Positions 42,256-51,696 of a DNA stretch of 64,000 bases are shown piece by piece. Made by a program: the position numbers and the translations under genes. Source of the DNA: Bacteroidales bacterium (GTDB lineage: Bacteria; Bacteroidota; Bacteroidia; Bacteroidales; F082); assembly GCA_016936355.1 (NCBI GenBank), contig JAFGYB010000018.1, forward strand, positions 1 through 64,000. The letters run 5' to 3'. Below the pieces are notes generated by a model that saw only the letters and a list, made by a program, of their open reading frames with translations, made no database searches and was not told the DNA's origin. Position 1 is the first letter of the stretch. Each line of letters starts with the position of its first letter.

Positions 42256-44737
42256 AAGGCTCTTGCCTTACATCCTGGCCCTTATTGTATTTCTGGGCTT
42301 TACTATTGCCTATTTTTCTCCGTTGTTTGAAGGGCAGCAAATGAAACAGCACGACATTACCATGTATCTGGGAATGTCCAAGGAAATTAATACTTTTCGA
42401 GCCCAAACCGGTGAGGAACCTCTTTGGACCAATTCCATGTTTGGCGGAATGCCAGCCTGGCAGATATCGGTGGTTTATTCGGCCAATCTGATGCGTGATC
42501 TGGATAAAGTCCTCACCCTGGGTTTGCCCAGTCCTGCTGATTATGTCTTTCTGTATTTCCTGGGCTTTTTTGTCCTTTTACTGGTAATGAAAGTCGATCC
42601 CTGGCTGAGTATTGTGGGGGCCATTGCCTTTGGCTTGTCTTCCTATTTCTTCATTATTCTGGGCGTGGGCCATACATCCAAGGCGCATGCCATTGCCTAT
42701 ATGGCTCCTGTTTTGGCTGGAATGATCTGGACGTTCAGGGGGAAGTACCTGAGGGGAGGATTACTAACCGCGGTGGCTTTGTCGCTTGAAATTCTGGCGG
42801 GCCACCTACAGATTACGTATTACCTGTTGATGCTGGTGTTGGTATACGGTGTCTACCGACTGTATGTCGGGTTGAAGGATAAACAGATGACGGTATTTGC
42901 AAAAGCATCGGGGGTGTTGATTCTGGCAGCAACATTTGCCATTCTGACGAATATTACCTCCCTGTGGGGAACCTATCAGTACAGTAAGTATTCCATGCGC
43001 GGAAAACCCGTCCTGCACACGGAGCAGGAAGTTAAATCAGGCGGATTGAATCGCGATTATATTACGGCCTGGAGTTATGGAATCGGGGAAACCTGGTCGC
43101 TGATGATTCCGAATGTAAAAGGGGGAGCCTCGGGAATGATTGGTGATAACAGTGCTTTGCAGGATGTCCCTTCGCAATTCCGCCGAATCGTTGCACAACA
43201 GAATGCCTACTGGGGCGATCAACCCGGAACCTCAGGTCCTGTTTATGTTGGTGCAGTGATCATCTTCCTTTTTGTTCTGGGTATGTTTGTGCTGGATGAC
43301 CGACTTAAATGGGTCCTGCTGGCGGCTACTCTTTTGTCCGTTTTCCTGTCGTGGGGTAAAAATATGATGTGGTTCACCAACCTGTTCATAGATTATTTTC
43401 CCGGGTACGATAAATTCAGGGCTGTATCCATGACCCTGGTTATTGCTGAACTGACGATCCCTCTGATCGCGATCCTGGGTGTCAATAAAATTCTCAAACA
43501 GCCCGACTGGCTCAAAAAGAACATGAAGAAAATGTACCTGGCGCTGGGGCTGACGGCCGGTGTTGGAGTGTTGTTTTATTTATTCCCGACCGTTTTTTTC
43601 AGTTTCTTCAGCAGCTACGAATTGCAACAGTTTGATCAGCTGAAGCTGCACAACGATCCCAACCAGGTCATGGCGTTTATCAACAGCCTGGAAGGTGTGC
43701 GGGTCGCTATTTTCAGGAAAGATGTCCTGCGCAGTGTGTTCTTTATCGTGCTGGGGGCTTTGTTGGTGTACCTTTTTGTAAGAGGGAAACTCAAGAAAAG
43801 CTGGTTTATATTGCTGTTGGGAGTACTTATTCTGGTGGACATGACGGGGATTGATCAAAGGTATTTGAATCATTCCAATTACGAACCTGCCCGAAAGGCA
43901 CGTAATCCTTTTCAGCTGACCATCGCCGATCAATACATTGACAAGGATCAGACACTGGACAACCGGGTGGTGGACCTGACAAAGAATGTGTTTAACGATG
44001 CCAGCACTTCCTACTTCCATGAATCCATCGGTGGGTATCATGGGGCCAAACTGCAACGATACCAGGATATGATTGATCATTACCTGCTTTCGGAGATCAA
44101 TTCCCTGCGTAAGGTTTTGTCTTCCAAGCCCAGTATGGAGACGGTGGACTCGGCTCTGCAGAAGCAGGTGGGACTGAACATGCTGAATACCCGATTCCTG
44201 ATTTATAATCCCAATGCACAACCAATTTATAACACGTATGCCTATGGCAATGCCTGGCTGGTGAACGATTATCAGTTGATGAATTCTCCCGATTCGATCA
44301 TTGCTGCGCTGGGCAAAACCGATTTGAAATCGGTGGCTGTTGTGTCGAATAAATTTGCCGGTCAACTGGAAGGCAAAAAATTCCCTGTGGATGCCTCAGC
44401 CAGTATCAAGCTGGCTTCCTATGCTCCCAATAAACTGGTGTATGATTTTTCAGCCAAAGCGCCACAGCTGGCTGTCTTTTCTGAAATTTATTATCCCAAA
44501 GGCTGGGAAGTATTCCTGGATGGGAAAAAAGTACCTTATTTCAGAGCCGATTATCTTTTAAGGGCCATGGTGGTTCCTGCCGGAAAGCATCAAATCGTCT
44601 TTAAATTTAAGCCCGAAGCCTGGGTTGTGGGAGAAAAAATATCTTTAGTTGCATCCCTCATTTTGTTGTTGTTCACGGCCGTTTTCCTTTTTAAAGAAAT
44701 CATGAAACTCTTTAAGAAAGAAAAGCAATCGAAATGA
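42236..44737 (+). CDS. YfhO-like polytopic membrane protein
   Basis: An 833-residue membrane protein with about 12 helices and a large, soluble C-terminal region after the last central helices. It matches the bacterial YfhO family (GT-C-like), thought to take part in lipid-linked glycan or lipoteichoic-acid glycosylation. Motifs include an early extracellular-loop region (PLFEGQQMKQHD) containing acidic residues, as expected for GT-C enzymes, and the C-terminal YPKGWEVFLDGK barrel-like segment. It likely uses a polyprenyl-phosphate sugar. The start overlaps the DUF4834 gene, and the glycosyltransferase gene overlaps its end by four bases. Confidence 0.8.
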   Translation: MNKKTSKRLLPYILALIVFLGFTIAYFSPLFEGQQMKQHDITMYLGMSKEINTFRAQTGEEPLWTNSMFGGMPAWQISVVYSANLMRDLDKVLTLGLPSPADYVFLYFLGFFVLLLVMKVDPWLSIVGAIAFGLSSYFFIILGVGHTSKAHAIAYMAPVLAGMIWTFRGKYLRGGLLTAVALSLEILAGHLQITYYLLMLVLVYGVYRLYVGLKDKQMTVFAKASGVLILAATFAILTNITSLWGTYQYSKYSMRGKPVLHTEQEVKSGGLNRDYITAWSYGIGETWSLMIPNVKGGASGMIGDNSALQDVPSQFRRIVAQQNAYWGDQPGTSGPVYVGAVIIFLFVLGMFVLDDRLKWVLLAATLLSVFLSWGKNMMWFTNLFIDYFPGYDKFRAVSMTLVIAELTIPLIAILGVNKILKQPDWLKKNMKKMYLALGLTAGVGVLFYLFPTVFFSFFSSYELQQFDQLKLHNDPNQVMAFINSLEGVRVAIFRKDVLRSVFFIVLGALLVYLFVRGKLKKSWFILLLGVLILVDMTGIDQRYLNHSNYEPARKARNPFQLTIADQYIDKDQTLDNRVVDLTKNVFNDASTSYFHESIGGYHGAKLQRYQDMIDHYLLSEINSLRKVLSSKPSMETVDSALQKQVGLNMLNTRFLIYNPNAQPIYNTYAYGNAWLVNDYQLMNSPDSIIAALGKTDLKSVAVVSNKFAGQLEGKKFPVDASASIKLASYAPNKLVYDFSAKAPQLAVFSEIYYPKGWEVFLDGKKVPYFRADYLLRAMVVPAGKHQIVFKFKPEAWVVGEKISLVASLILLLFTAVFLFKEIMKLFKKEKQSK

Positions 44738-46044
44738 AAAAAAAGGTTCTAATCATTACGTATTATTGGCCTCCCAGTGGTGGAGGTGGTGTGCAGCGTT
44801 GGTTGAAGTTTGTAAAATATTTACGACAGTTTGACTGGGATCCGGTAGTCTTTACTCCAGAAAATCCAGAGATGCCTGCAGAAGATACCTCCATGATGAA
44901 AGATATTCCCAAGGATCTTTTGGTGATCAAGAACAAAATATGGGAACCGTACGGTTTTTATAAGAAGTTCACGGGTAAGAAAAGGAATGAAAAGATACAG
45001 ACAGCTTTTCTGACGGAGCGGAAAAACAGTCCACGGATGCTGGAAAATATTTCCGTATGGGTCCGGGGGAATTTCTTTATTCCCGATGCCCGTAAATTTT
45101 GGATTAAACCCTCGGTTCGACAGTTGAGTCAATGGCTAAAGGAACATCCCGTGGATGTTATTGTAACGACAGGCCCCCCACATAGTGTGCATTTGATCGG
45201 TCTGAAGCTTCATCGCAAACTGAATATTCCCTGGCTGGCCGACTTCCGGGATCCCTGGACGAATATTGATTTTTATGATCAGTTGAAACTGAGTCGGTAT
45301 GCCGATAAAAAACACCACCGGCTTGAGCAGGATGTACTGACTTCAGCCAGTGCTGTAACCATTGTAAGCCCGGGAATGGATTCTGATTTCAAAAAGATTG
45401 TCGACAGGGATTATGTAGTGATTCCTAACGGGTTTGACCGTGATGATTTAAAATTAAAACATCCGGTTGAACCGGACCGGAAGCATTTTACCCTATCCCA
45501 TATTGGTTCGTTAACCAAAACCAGAAATGCCGATAACTTATGGAAAGTACTGGGTGAGCTGGTGCATGAAGATGAGGATCTGGACAGGCAACTGGTGTTG
45601 AAGAATGTGGGAAAAATTGATGTACATGCCGTGGATTCTATCACAAAACACGGAGTGGATAAATACCTTCAGCGAGTCGACTACATTCCGCACGAGGAAG
45701 TCATTGCTGAGCAGCAAAAAGCTTCTGTGCTGCTGTTACTGATCAACAATACGCCCAACGCACATTTGGTGTTAACCGGCAAAATTTTTGAATACCTGGC
45801 TTCGGGCCGGCCCATTATCTGTATCGGACCGGTGTGGGGGAATGCCGCCGAGATCGTTCGTCAAACCAAATGCGGAAAGGCTTTTGGCTTTGAGGAAATC
45901 AAAGAACTGAAAGCTGAAATCAAGCGCTTGTTTTTGGCGCATCAAAAAGGGCAGGAAGTAGGTGATTGTGTGGGAGTGGATCAATACGACCGGAAAAATC
46001 TGACAGAGAAACTTGCGGGTGTCCTGAATGAGATTTCAAGCTAG
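44734..46044 (+). CDS. glycosyltransferase family 4 protein
   Basis: A 436-residue GT-B glycosyltransferase, cytoplasmic or peripheral. The N-terminal domain starts with YWPPSGGGGVQRW and the C-terminal domain has GKIFEYLASGRPII, a variant of the GT4 E-x7-E signature. It overlaps the YfhO-like gene by four bases (ATGA) and so is translationally coupled. It probably adds a sugar to a cell-surface glycan; donor and acceptor unknown. Its end overlaps the converging gpsA gene by four bases. Confidence 0.88.
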   Translation: MKKKVLIITYYWPPSGGGGVQRWLKFVKYLRQFDWDPVVFTPENPEMPAEDTSMMKDIPKDLLVIKNKIWEPYGFYKKFTGKKRNEKIQTAFLTERKNSPRMLENISVWVRGNFFIPDARKFWIKPSVRQLSQWLKEHPVDVIVTTGPPHSVHLIGLKLHRKLNIPWLADFRDPWTNIDFYDQLKLSRYADKKHHRLEQDVLTSASAVTIVSPGMDSDFKKIVDRDYVVIPNGFDRDDLKLKHPVEPDRKHFTLSHIGSLTKTRNADNLWKVLGELVHEDEDLDRQLVLKNVGKIDVHAVDSITKHGVDKYLQRVDYIPHEEVIAEQQKASVLLLLINNTPNAHLVLTGKIFEYLASGRPIICIGPVWGNAAEIVRQTKCGKAFGFEEIKELKAEIKRLFLAHQKGQEVGDCVGVDQYDRKNLTEKLAGVLNEISS

Positions 46045-47057
46045 AACCAGGTAAACAAATCCTCTTTAATAGGTTCCGTTTCAAGTATTTGAGTAACGAA
46101 ATTGTTGATGTCGTACTGCTTGTCGTTGAATACTTTGTACAATTCTTTCAACATCAGTTCTTTGGTTCTGATGTTGCGTTTCCGGGCGATCTTTTCCACA
46201 AAAAAGTTGGTGGCAATGATTCCTTCCAGTACCACTTTCTCTGAAATATATTCCGTAAAAAATCCTTTGCCGATGAGCAAGCCAAGGGTCCGGTTTCGGC
46301 TCATATCGTTGAGTGCTGTCAGGCTGAAGTCGCCGAATCCGCAATAGTTGAACATGGTTCGTTCTTTGCCTCCAAACCGGGAAATCAGATAGCGCATTTC
46401 GTTGATGGAACGAGTGATCATCAATGACCGCAGGTTGGGCGCATCATAATGTGCATCCACAATCCCCAGAATAATGGCGTAAATATTTTTTAGGATGCTG
46501 GTGAGTTCGGTACCGATGAGGTCGGTGTTGAAATCGAGATAGATGGATGTGTCTTTGAAAAGATCGCGGAAGAGATCGTTGTACTTGGAATTCTTGGCTG
46601 AAACCGTCATCCCTGTGGGGACATTGTTGATGATTTCCCGTGCAAAGGATGGTCCTTTGAAGCTGATGATAGGGTTCGGGACCAGTTTTTCCAGGCATTC
46701 CGGAATGGTGTTGTCTTCTCTTCCAAAGCCCTTGGCCATGTTCACCATCACGGCTCTCGGATTAAAGCGTTCCTTGTGCTGATCAACATATTCCACAATG
46801 ACGGTGGACGGAATCCCGAGAAAAATAATGTCGGCATTTTCAAAGGTGGTGAGATCGTCTGTTGCAGAAATATCCTTGTGCAGCGCTACACTGGGAAAAT
46901 ATTTCTTATTCACATGTTCCTCGTTCACCGACCGGATTACATCCTGTTCGATGGAAACCAGTTCCACCAGGTATTTTTCCTTTTGGCTCAATACCTGAGC
47001 AAAAGCCGTTGAAATGGCACCACTGCCTATAAAGCATATCTTAATTGGATGTTCCAT
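46041..47057 (-). CDS. gpsA: glycerol-3-phosphate dehydrogenase [NAD(P)+]-like
   Basis: About 338 residues of the GpsA family. An N-terminal Rossmann fold carries GSGAISTAFA, and the conserved KGPSFAREI, KNIYAIILG and C-terminal helical domain follow. It makes sn-glycerol 3-phosphate from dihydroxyacetone phosphate for phospholipids. The start is ATG at 47057; TTG two codons upstream is unlikely. A perfect -7 element lies 24 bases upstream. Compared with E. coli GpsA the nucleotide loop is somewhat divergent, so cofactor preference is uncertain. Confidence 0.87.
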   Translation of the reverse strand: MEHPIKICFIGSGAISTAFAQVLSQKEKYLVELVSIEQDVIRSVNEEHVNKKYFPSVALHKDISATDDLTTFENADIIFLGIPSTVIVEYVDQHKERFNPRAVMVNMAKGFGREDNTIPECLEKLVPNPIISFKGPSFAREIINNVPTGMTVSAKNSKYNDLFRDLFKDTSIYLDFNTDLIGTELTSILKNIYAIILGIVDAHYDAPNLRSLMITRSINEMRYLISRFGGKERTMFNYCGFGDFSLTALNDMSRNRTLGLLIGKGFFTEYISEKVVLEGIIATNFFVEKIARKRNIRTKELMLKELYKVFNDKQYDINNFVTQILETEPIKEDLFTWF

Positions 47058-47080
47058 ACCCAAAATTGTCCGAAAGGTTG

Positions 47081-47088
47081 CAAAGCTA
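47081..47088 (-). promoter_or_regulatory. promoter of gpsA
   Basis: TAGCTTTG on the minus strand, a perfect -7 consensus. Confidence 0.45.
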
Positions 47089-47155
47089 CAAATTATTTTG
47101 AGGTCTTATTCCTTTTGGCACAGTGATGTGATTTTTGCCGGCATCGAATCTTTTC

Positions 47156-47163
47156 TATCTTTG
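47156..47163 (+). promoter_or_regulatory. promoter of the methyltransferase-glycosyltransferase pair
   Basis: TATCTTTG on the plus strand, a perfect -7 element; the leader would be about 115 bases. Confidence 0.45.
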
Positions 47164-47283
47164 CATGCAGTGCGGTTTCAGAAGACGGAACAGGTTAGAT
47201 GATTGATCGAAATACATTGAAAAACAACTGATTCAGTTCGGAATACAGTACTAATTCTTCATTACTCAACCAAATAATAGTCA

Positions 47284-47994
47284 ATGGACTCTATTGAAAA
47301 AATTCATGAAGGAAAGACAGCTTCAGAATATTTCACGATACAAAACCAGGAAATAATAAAGCTGATCCCCAAGAATCCGGGAAAGATTCTGGATGTGGGT
47401 TGTGCTACCGGAGCGTTGGGTGAACACATACTGAAGACTCTGAAGCCGGAAATTTATGATGGAATCGAAGTGGTTCCTGATATAGCCGAAAAGGCCAAAA
47501 AACGTTTATCTTCTGTCTTTGTGGGGCAGGCAGAACATATTCTGCCCGAAATCCCTGATGGAACATACGACTGCATTATTATGGCTGATTCGCTGGAACA
47601 TACGGTGGACCCATGGACTGTTTTGAAACAGGTTTATCGTGTATTGAGTAAGGAGGGAAAACTGCTCATCAGTATTCCCAATGTGAGAAATCTTGGCGTT
47701 GTCACTGAACTTTTAGTGAAAGGAGATTGGAAGTACAGGGATTTTGGCATTATGGATCAGGGGCATCTTCGTTTTTTTACCAAAAAAAGTCTGACAAACA
47801 TGTTATCTCAACAAGGCTTTTCTGTGTATAAGCTGTATTCAAATCCCATCAATCGCTGGAAGAAATTTCGGGGACGTTTTATTGCCAGGATGCTTTCGGT
47901 GGCCATAGGAAAACCCGGACATTATGAGGAGTTTATCACGGTTCAATGGATTCTTGGAGCTGAGAAGAAACCGCTGGATAAAGAACAATACTAA
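47284..47994 (+). CDS. class I SAM-dependent methyltransferase
   Basis: A 236-residue methyltransferase with SAM motif I DVGCATGALGEH (about residues 37-48), an acidic motif (YDGIEVVPD) and motif II YDCIIMADSLEH, of the type found in glycan and O-antigen clusters. Methylation of a sugar or of a chain end is the likely role. The GT2 gene follows 15 bases later. Confidence 0.85.
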   Translation: MDSIEKIHEGKTASEYFTIQNQEIIKLIPKNPGKILDVGCATGALGEHILKTLKPEIYDGIEVVPDIAEKAKKRLSSVFVGQAEHILPEIPDGTYDCIIMADSLEHTVDPWTVLKQVYRVLSKEGKLLISIPNVRNLGVVTELLVKGDWKYRDFGIMDQGHLRFFTKKSLTNMLSQQGFSVYKLYSNPINRWKKFRGRFIARMLSVAIGKPGHYEEFITVQWILGAEKKPLDKEQY

Positions 47995-48009
47995 ACGTTG
48001 AAAACTGTG

Positions 48010-49029
48010 ATGAAGGATCAACCGATGTTTTCTGTGGTTTGCCTGACTTATAACCATGCGGCTTATATCCAGCAATGTATTGAGTCAGTTCAGCAGCAAA
48101 CCTGTAAAGACTGGGAGCTCCTGATCCTGGACGACGGTTCTGTGGATGGTTCCGGTGAGCAAGTGAGGCCGTATTTAAAGGATGAGCGAATCAGGTATTT
48201 CTACCAGGAAAATAAGGGATCTGGCCGGCTTTCCGAGAATTATAATTTCTTATTATCTAAAGCACAAGGAACCTATATAACCATTTTGGAAGGGGATGAC
48301 TATGCTGAGCCGGGGTTGCTTTCCAGTCACAGGGAAGCCATGCTTGGGAACCCGGAAGCCATTCTTTCCTACAACAGGGTAAGGGTGATGGACCCCGGAC
48401 ATTTCTGGGAAGCTCCCAAACCATCGGATGTGGAAAAAGATCCGGCTGCCTTCGCCAACGATCCTGTGGGATCGGCATACAACCGGTTGTTTTATAGTTG
48501 TTTTATCCCCGCTCAGGGAACGACAGTGCGTCGGGATGTTTTGCTTGAACAAGGTGGTTTTGAGAAAGTGGAGGAATTACCCACCGTAGATTATCCTACC
48601 TGGCTGAAACTCGCCTCAGTCGGATCGTTTGTGTTTATCCCCCAAACGCTGGCTCATTGGCGCCGGCATGGAGGACAGACCACTAAAATGCGTGTGGTAA
48701 AATTATACAGTCCTATGATTCCGGTATTTGAACAGGTATACGACCGGTTGAGTCCGGATATTCGATCTCATGTGCAGGTAACCAAAAAACAAGTCATGCA
48801 GTTCTGGGCTGAAAACATGACCAAGATCCTGATCCGGGGAGGTAAATATCAGTTACAGTCGAGGGCATGGAAAGAAGCCAGAAAACTTTTGTTGGAATCG
48901 TTTACCCGCTGGCCGAGATGGCTGTTGTTCTGGCGTTTTCAGGCCGTATTGGGTCTGATCTTCTCCGTAATTCATATTCCATGGATACATTGGTACCAGA
49001 TGTTTTCAGGCAAGAATTCTTCAGAATAG
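48010..49029 (+). CDS. glycosyltransferase family 2 protein
   Basis: A 339-residue inverting GT-A enzyme. It opens FSVVCLTYNHAAYIQQCIESV, has the nucleotide-sugar DDGSVDGS, the DxD-like EGDDYAEPG, and an acceptor block with CFIPAQGTTVRRDV. It transfers a sugar from a nucleotide donor to a growing cell-surface glycan. The ATG at 48010 is used; TTG at 47998 would extend by four residues. It converges on the flippase gene, with one base between the stop codons. Confidence 0.88.
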   Translation: MKDQPMFSVVCLTYNHAAYIQQCIESVQQQTCKDWELLILDDGSVDGSGEQVRPYLKDERIRYFYQENKGSGRLSENYNFLLSKAQGTYITILEGDDYAEPGLLSSHREAMLGNPEAILSYNRVRVMDPGHFWEAPKPSDVEKDPAAFANDPVGSAYNRLFYSCFIPAQGTTVRRDVLLEQGGFEKVEELPTVDYPTWLKLASVGSFVFIPQTLAHWRRHGGQTTKMRVVKLYSPMIPVFEQVYDRLSPDIRSHVQVTKKQVMQFWAENMTKILIRGGKYQLQSRAWKEARKLLLESFTRWPRWLLFWRFQAVLGLIFSVIHIPWIHWYQMFSGKNSSE

Positions 49030-49030
49030 A

Positions 49031-50506
49031 TTAAAAAATCTTTCGCAACCATTTATTGATAAACCCGGTGTATTCGGAGGAGGCCTTCCAAAAATAAGCC
49101 AGGGGGAGGTAAAGCAACAGGATAATAGCAGAACGGAGCCCAATGTCTACTATCAGGTTTTTTTGTTCGGGGATAAAAACCACCGCCAGGTAAACCAGTC
49201 CCCCCAACACAAAGATTTTTAGATTCTCTAACCGGAAAGGAAGCATTTTCATCTTACCATAGATAAAGGCCATTTGAATCGTGTTGACAAAAATCTGTGA
49301 CAGGAATGTTGCCACTGCAGCACCGGTTATTCCCAGTGGTGGAATCAGAAAATAATTGGAAACGACCACAAAGATCAAAAAGGCAATATTGGACCACAAA
49401 AGGATGCGATAATGAGGTGAAAATTGCAGGATAAAACCGTTGATGCCGATGGCTGAAGAAAAGAGTTTTGTCAGGGCGATAAAAAGCAACACATATTTCC
49501 CGGCAGCGTATTCCGGTGGAAGGAGTTTAAAGATGTTGTCCGCATTCAGCCAAATTCCCAAAAAGATCAGCATTCCGGTCAGACTAAGGTTTACTGAAGC
49601 CTGTTGATAGATTTCTTTAATTTTTTTCAGGTTGTTCTGGGCATATCCTTCCGAGATAATGGGAATCAGGATGTTGCTGGCACCGTTGTAGGGCAGCATA
49701 ATCACGGTCCCCAGATAAAAGGCTACGGAATAAAAAGCCACGTTTTCCAGATTAATCATTCCTCCCACCATGAGGATATCAATATAGGAAGCCAGATAAG
49801 CTGTGCTGCCTCCCAGAATCACAAACAGGCCGAATTGGGTCATGGCCTTCAGGTTTTCTTTTCCAATGAACCGGATTCGAAACGAAAATGCCAGTTCTTT
49901 CAGTATTGCAGCATAAGCCAGCAGAATAAAAAGTATCACACCGTAGGCAAACACGAACCAAAAGATAAAAGTCTCAAAATCAATGAACTTCTTATAGTAC
50001 AACAATACCAGTACCAGCCAGAATATCCGCAGCAATACATTCTTCAGGAAACCGGCAACCGTTGTTTTAAACAAGGCGCGTAAATAAGCTTCCAGAACGG
50101 TGAAATACATAAAAAAGAAAGTAATCACAAAGATGAAGCCGAAATTGTCGGCAAACAAGGCACTTTGGTTGGCATACGAATCAATGATTTTTCCCCTGAA
50201 CAGAAAGGCGCCACCAACAAATACGATGAAACCAATAAGCGAAATTACCAGCATCAGGGAGAGAAAACCACCCCGGTTTTTTAGTTCTTTTCCAAAGTTG
50301 GGGAAATATTTGACCAGAATCTGAGGGCTGCCCAACAAAGCAAACTGAGCAAAAACAGAGCCGGCTGCCCACAGTACGCGTGTGAGCCCGAACTGGTCGG
50401 CTGTAAGAAAAACAGGAAAGAGCAGAATGGTATTGACGTAGCCGATTACAATTCCCACAGCCAGCCAAAACGAATTAAAAAAACCTTGTTTTACAACTAT
50501 TCCCAT
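49031..50506 (-). CDS. oligosaccharide flippase family protein (Wzx-like)
   Basis: A 491-residue MATE/Wzx-superfamily transporter with about 14 helices; GFILQFSPHYRILLWSN and the C-terminal ITGAAVATFLSQ match polysaccharide flippases. It would move undecaprenyl-linked oligosaccharide across the inner membrane. Together with the glycosyltransferases around it, it indicates a surface polysaccharide or glycoprotein glycan. It has its own -7 element upstream. Confidence 0.9.
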   Translation of the reverse strand: MGIVVKQGFFNSFWLAVGIVIGYVNTILLFPVFLTADQFGLTRVLWAAGSVFAQFALLGSPQILVKYFPNFGKELKNRGGFLSLMLVISLIGFIVFVGGAFLFRGKIIDSYANQSALFADNFGFIFVITFFFMYFTVLEAYLRALFKTTVAGFLKNVLLRIFWLVLVLLYYKKFIDFETFIFWFVFAYGVILFILLAYAAILKELAFSFRIRFIGKENLKAMTQFGLFVILGGSTAYLASYIDILMVGGMINLENVAFYSVAFYLGTVIMLPYNGASNILIPIISEGYAQNNLKKIKEIYQQASVNLSLTGMLIFLGIWLNADNIFKLLPPEYAAGKYVLLFIALTKLFSSAIGINGFILQFSPHYRILLWSNIAFLIFVVVSNYFLIPPLGITGAAVATFLSQIFVNTIQMAFIYGKMKMLPFRLENLKIFVLGGLVYLAVVFIPEQKNLIVDIGLRSAIILLLYLPLAYFWKASSEYTGFINKWLRKIF

Positions 50507-50526
50507 ATTGATTTTTGATTCCCCTA

Positions 50527-50534
50527 CAAAAATA
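50527..50534 (-). promoter_or_regulatory. promoter of the flippase gene
   Basis: TATTTTTG on the minus strand, a perfect -7 element, 20 bases before the ATG. Confidence 0.45.
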
Positions 50535-50539
50535 TATTT

Positions 50540-51685
50540 TTAATGATTCTGTTCTTTTAAAACAAAATCATACACCTCGTTTGTTTGCTCTGCGATTTCC
50601 TTTTCAGAAAAGGGTTGACGGAAATTTTTGCCAATCTGTGCGTAGTCATATCTTTGTTGAACAGCTTTTAAAATTGTGTCTTTCCAGTCCTTAACTGTAT
50701 TTTCAGATAAGAACCCGTTTGTGTTGTCAATATAAGGCTCAAATACTTTGAGTCGCGAAGCCAGTACCGGAGTTCCTGTTTTAAGTGCCTCAAAAATGAC
50801 AATTCCAAACGTTTCAAAATCGGTGGCATGAATAAAGAAATGGCTTTGTGTGAGTTGTTCCGCCAATTTTTCTTTGCTTTTGTAGCCACAGAAGCATACC
50901 GGTAAGCCATACGCGTCGGCTTTTTGTTGGTATTCACTCAACAAATCACCATCTCCTACAAAGTCCAGCTGGAACTTCAGGTCGGTTTCCTGCTGAATTT
51001 CATGAAAAGCGTCCAGTATCAGATCCCCGCGTTTGACCCCGTTTTTTTTCCAGAATGCAGCCAGTGTGAACCGCAGAGGAGCAGGATCGGGTTTGGGTGA
51101 ATAATGAAACAAATCACCGTTGATGGGGTTGGCAATCACAAATTTGTTCGGTATGTTCGCTATAGATTCGATTTTCTGTTTCAGATATTCCGACACAAAG
51201 ATCACAGCGCGGGATTTTTGATAAACTCTTTTCCCGTAATATCCCAACGGATGTTTTCTCAGAAAAGAAAAGGACCGGCTCCAGTGTTCGGTGTGTACAA
51301 AAGGTTTTTGCAGTTTCTGTGCCAGTTGGAATCCGAAAAATCCAGCCGGGAACAGGGCGTGACTGTGGATTATATCCACATCAGAAAAAAATGAAGTACC
51401 CGAAAAACTCAGTACCGTTTTTTTTGCGAACAAGGGCCATTGATAGATAAATTTCCAGAATCTGGAGGCAATATTTAGTTTTAGTACCGGGATTCCTGTT
51501 TCGTTGTATTGTTCTCCCCAAACTTTAAAAGCACGGTTTCCCGGATGGATGTAAATATAGAATATCCGAACTTTCAGTCCCGATTTTACCAGGCTAACGG
51601 CGTGATCCAAAACAAAGCTACCGGCTTGTGGATTTTCCTTATGAGGAAACCAGCATGTGACCAGTACGATCGTTTTCTTACTCAT
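50540..51685 (-). CDS. glycosyltransferase family 4 protein
   Basis: A 381-residue GT-B transferase. It opens TCWFPHKENPQAGSFVLDHA, holds the mid-domain HSHALFPAGFFGF, and the C-terminal ATDFETFGIVIFEALKTGTPVLAS carries the E-x7-E signature. It would add a hexose-type sugar to a surface glycan in the cytoplasm. It lies 33 bases upstream of the flippase gene and 11 bases downstream of the antiporter gene on the same strand. Confidence 0.88.
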   Translation of the reverse strand: MSKKTIVLVTCWFPHKENPQAGSFVLDHAVSLVKSGLKVRIFYIYIHPGNRAFKVWGEQYNETGIPVLKLNIASRFWKFIYQWPLFAKKTVLSFSGTSFFSDVDIIHSHALFPAGFFGFQLAQKLQKPFVHTEHWSRSFSFLRKHPLGYYGKRVYQKSRAVIFVSEYLKQKIESIANIPNKFVIANPINGDLFHYSPKPDPAPLRFTLAAFWKKNGVKRGDLILDAFHEIQQETDLKFQLDFVGDGDLLSEYQQKADAYGLPVCFCGYKSKEKLAEQLTQSHFFIHATDFETFGIVIFEALKTGTPVLASRLKVFEPYIDNTNGFLSENTVKDWKDTILKAVQQRYDYAQIGKNFRQPFSEKEIAEQTNEVYDFVLKEQNH

Positions 51686-51696
51686 AGTTGCAGAAA

